A stretch of DNA of 6,047 nucleotides from NCBI GenBank assembly GCA_015487985.1, contig WFOP01000148.1, forward strand, positions 1 to 6,047. The letters are read 5' to 3'. Below the pieces are notes generated by a model that worked only from the letters and a program-made list of their open reading frames with translations, did not search any database and was not told where the DNA came from. Shown here piece by piece: positions 5,981 through 6,047 of the stretch. Positions within the stretch are counted from its first letter, which is position 1. Each line of letters opens with the position of its first letter. The DNA is from Hyphomicrobiales bacterium. Its GTDB lineage: Bacteria > Pseudomonadota > Alphaproteobacteria > Rhizobiales > Devosiaceae. Both the position numbers and the translations under genes were made by a program.

Positions 5981-6047
5981 TTAGGTCAGCACCACATCAT
6001 TTACCCCGGCAATGGATTTTATACCCCCCACAAGGTCTGCATTGAGC
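5981..6047 (-). CDS. 3' end of an unrecognised protein gene
   Basis: On the minus strand the window opens in a frame reading LNADLVGGIKSIAGVNDVVLT, ending at a TAA (5981-5983). Only 21 complete codons are inside the window. The pattern, an amphipathic helix followed by I..I.GV.DV.LT, resembles the last helix and strand of small ferredoxin-like (ACT or Lrp/AsnC ligand-binding type) domains, but such short matches are weak and I do not assign a function. It points the same way as rpsB and stops 328 bp before it, so it is probably a separate transcription unit. It could also be a chance open frame. Confidence 0.35.
   Translation of the reverse strand, partial: LNADLVGGIKSIAGVNDVVLT

Noticed and set aside
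5743..6045. Plus-strand open frame of 100 codons across the rpsB upstream region
   Set aside because: Composition is unusually rich in Arg, His, Tyr and Pro with no domain pattern, there is no ribosome site, and it overlaps the predicted promoter and the tail of the upstream gene.
1..6047. Search for CRISPR arrays, insertion sequences, tRNAs, toxin-antitoxin or defence genes
   Set aside because: No regularly spaced repeats, transposase-like frames, tRNA cloverleaf or foreign-looking genes were seen; almost the whole window is an intact core operon.

Overview
This window is a conserved housekeeping operon, read entirely on the minus strand, from an alphaproteobacterium. In transcription order (high to low coordinate) it carries rpsB (ribosomal protein S2), tsf (EF-Ts), pyrH (UMP kinase), frr (ribosome recycling factor), uppS (undecaprenyl diphosphate synthase), cdsA (CDP-diacylglycerol synthase) and the N-terminal 142 codons of rseP (site-2 membrane protease), which runs off the left edge. 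The gene order is the widespread proteobacterial one. The alphaproteobacterial assignment rests on the protein sequences and on a C-terminal domain of S2 resembling one I recall on other alphaproteobacterial proteins. Genus cannot be read from this window.

Right end (5653-6047): about 21 codons of the 3' end of an unrecognised minus-strand gene, then a 328-bp non-coding stretch. It holds a plausible sigma70-type promoter (TTGCGC, 17 bp, TATATG) and a leader of about 128 nt ending in a strong Shine-Dalgarno before rpsB. Middle (2193-5652): the translation block rpsB, tsf, pyrH, frr, with gaps of 105, 48 and 43 bp. The rpsB-tsf gap and the tsf-pyrH gap each contain a clear inverted repeat. Left (1-2111): the envelope block uppS, cdsA, rseP. 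uppS has a possible promoter of its own in the 81-bp frr-uppS gap, uppS and cdsA overlap by ATGA, and rseP follows cdsA after 53 bp.

The genes link protein synthesis (S2, EF-Ts, RRF) and pyrimidine nucleotide supply (UMP kinase) to envelope biogenesis: the lipid carrier for peptidoglycan, the phospholipid precursor CDP-diacylglycerol, and envelope-stress proteolysis.

I found no undescribed multi-gene system; this is mostly an ordinary core operon. Two features stand out. S2 is about 350 residues instead of roughly 240-260, with an Ala/Glu/Pro-rich linker leading to a C-terminal helix-hairpin-helix domain. And dxr, usually found between cdsA and rseP in this cluster, is missing from that position. 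Smaller points are a non-ATG start and a hairpin at pyrH, an unusual residue in the PyrH glycine-rich loop, and short repeats in the gaps.
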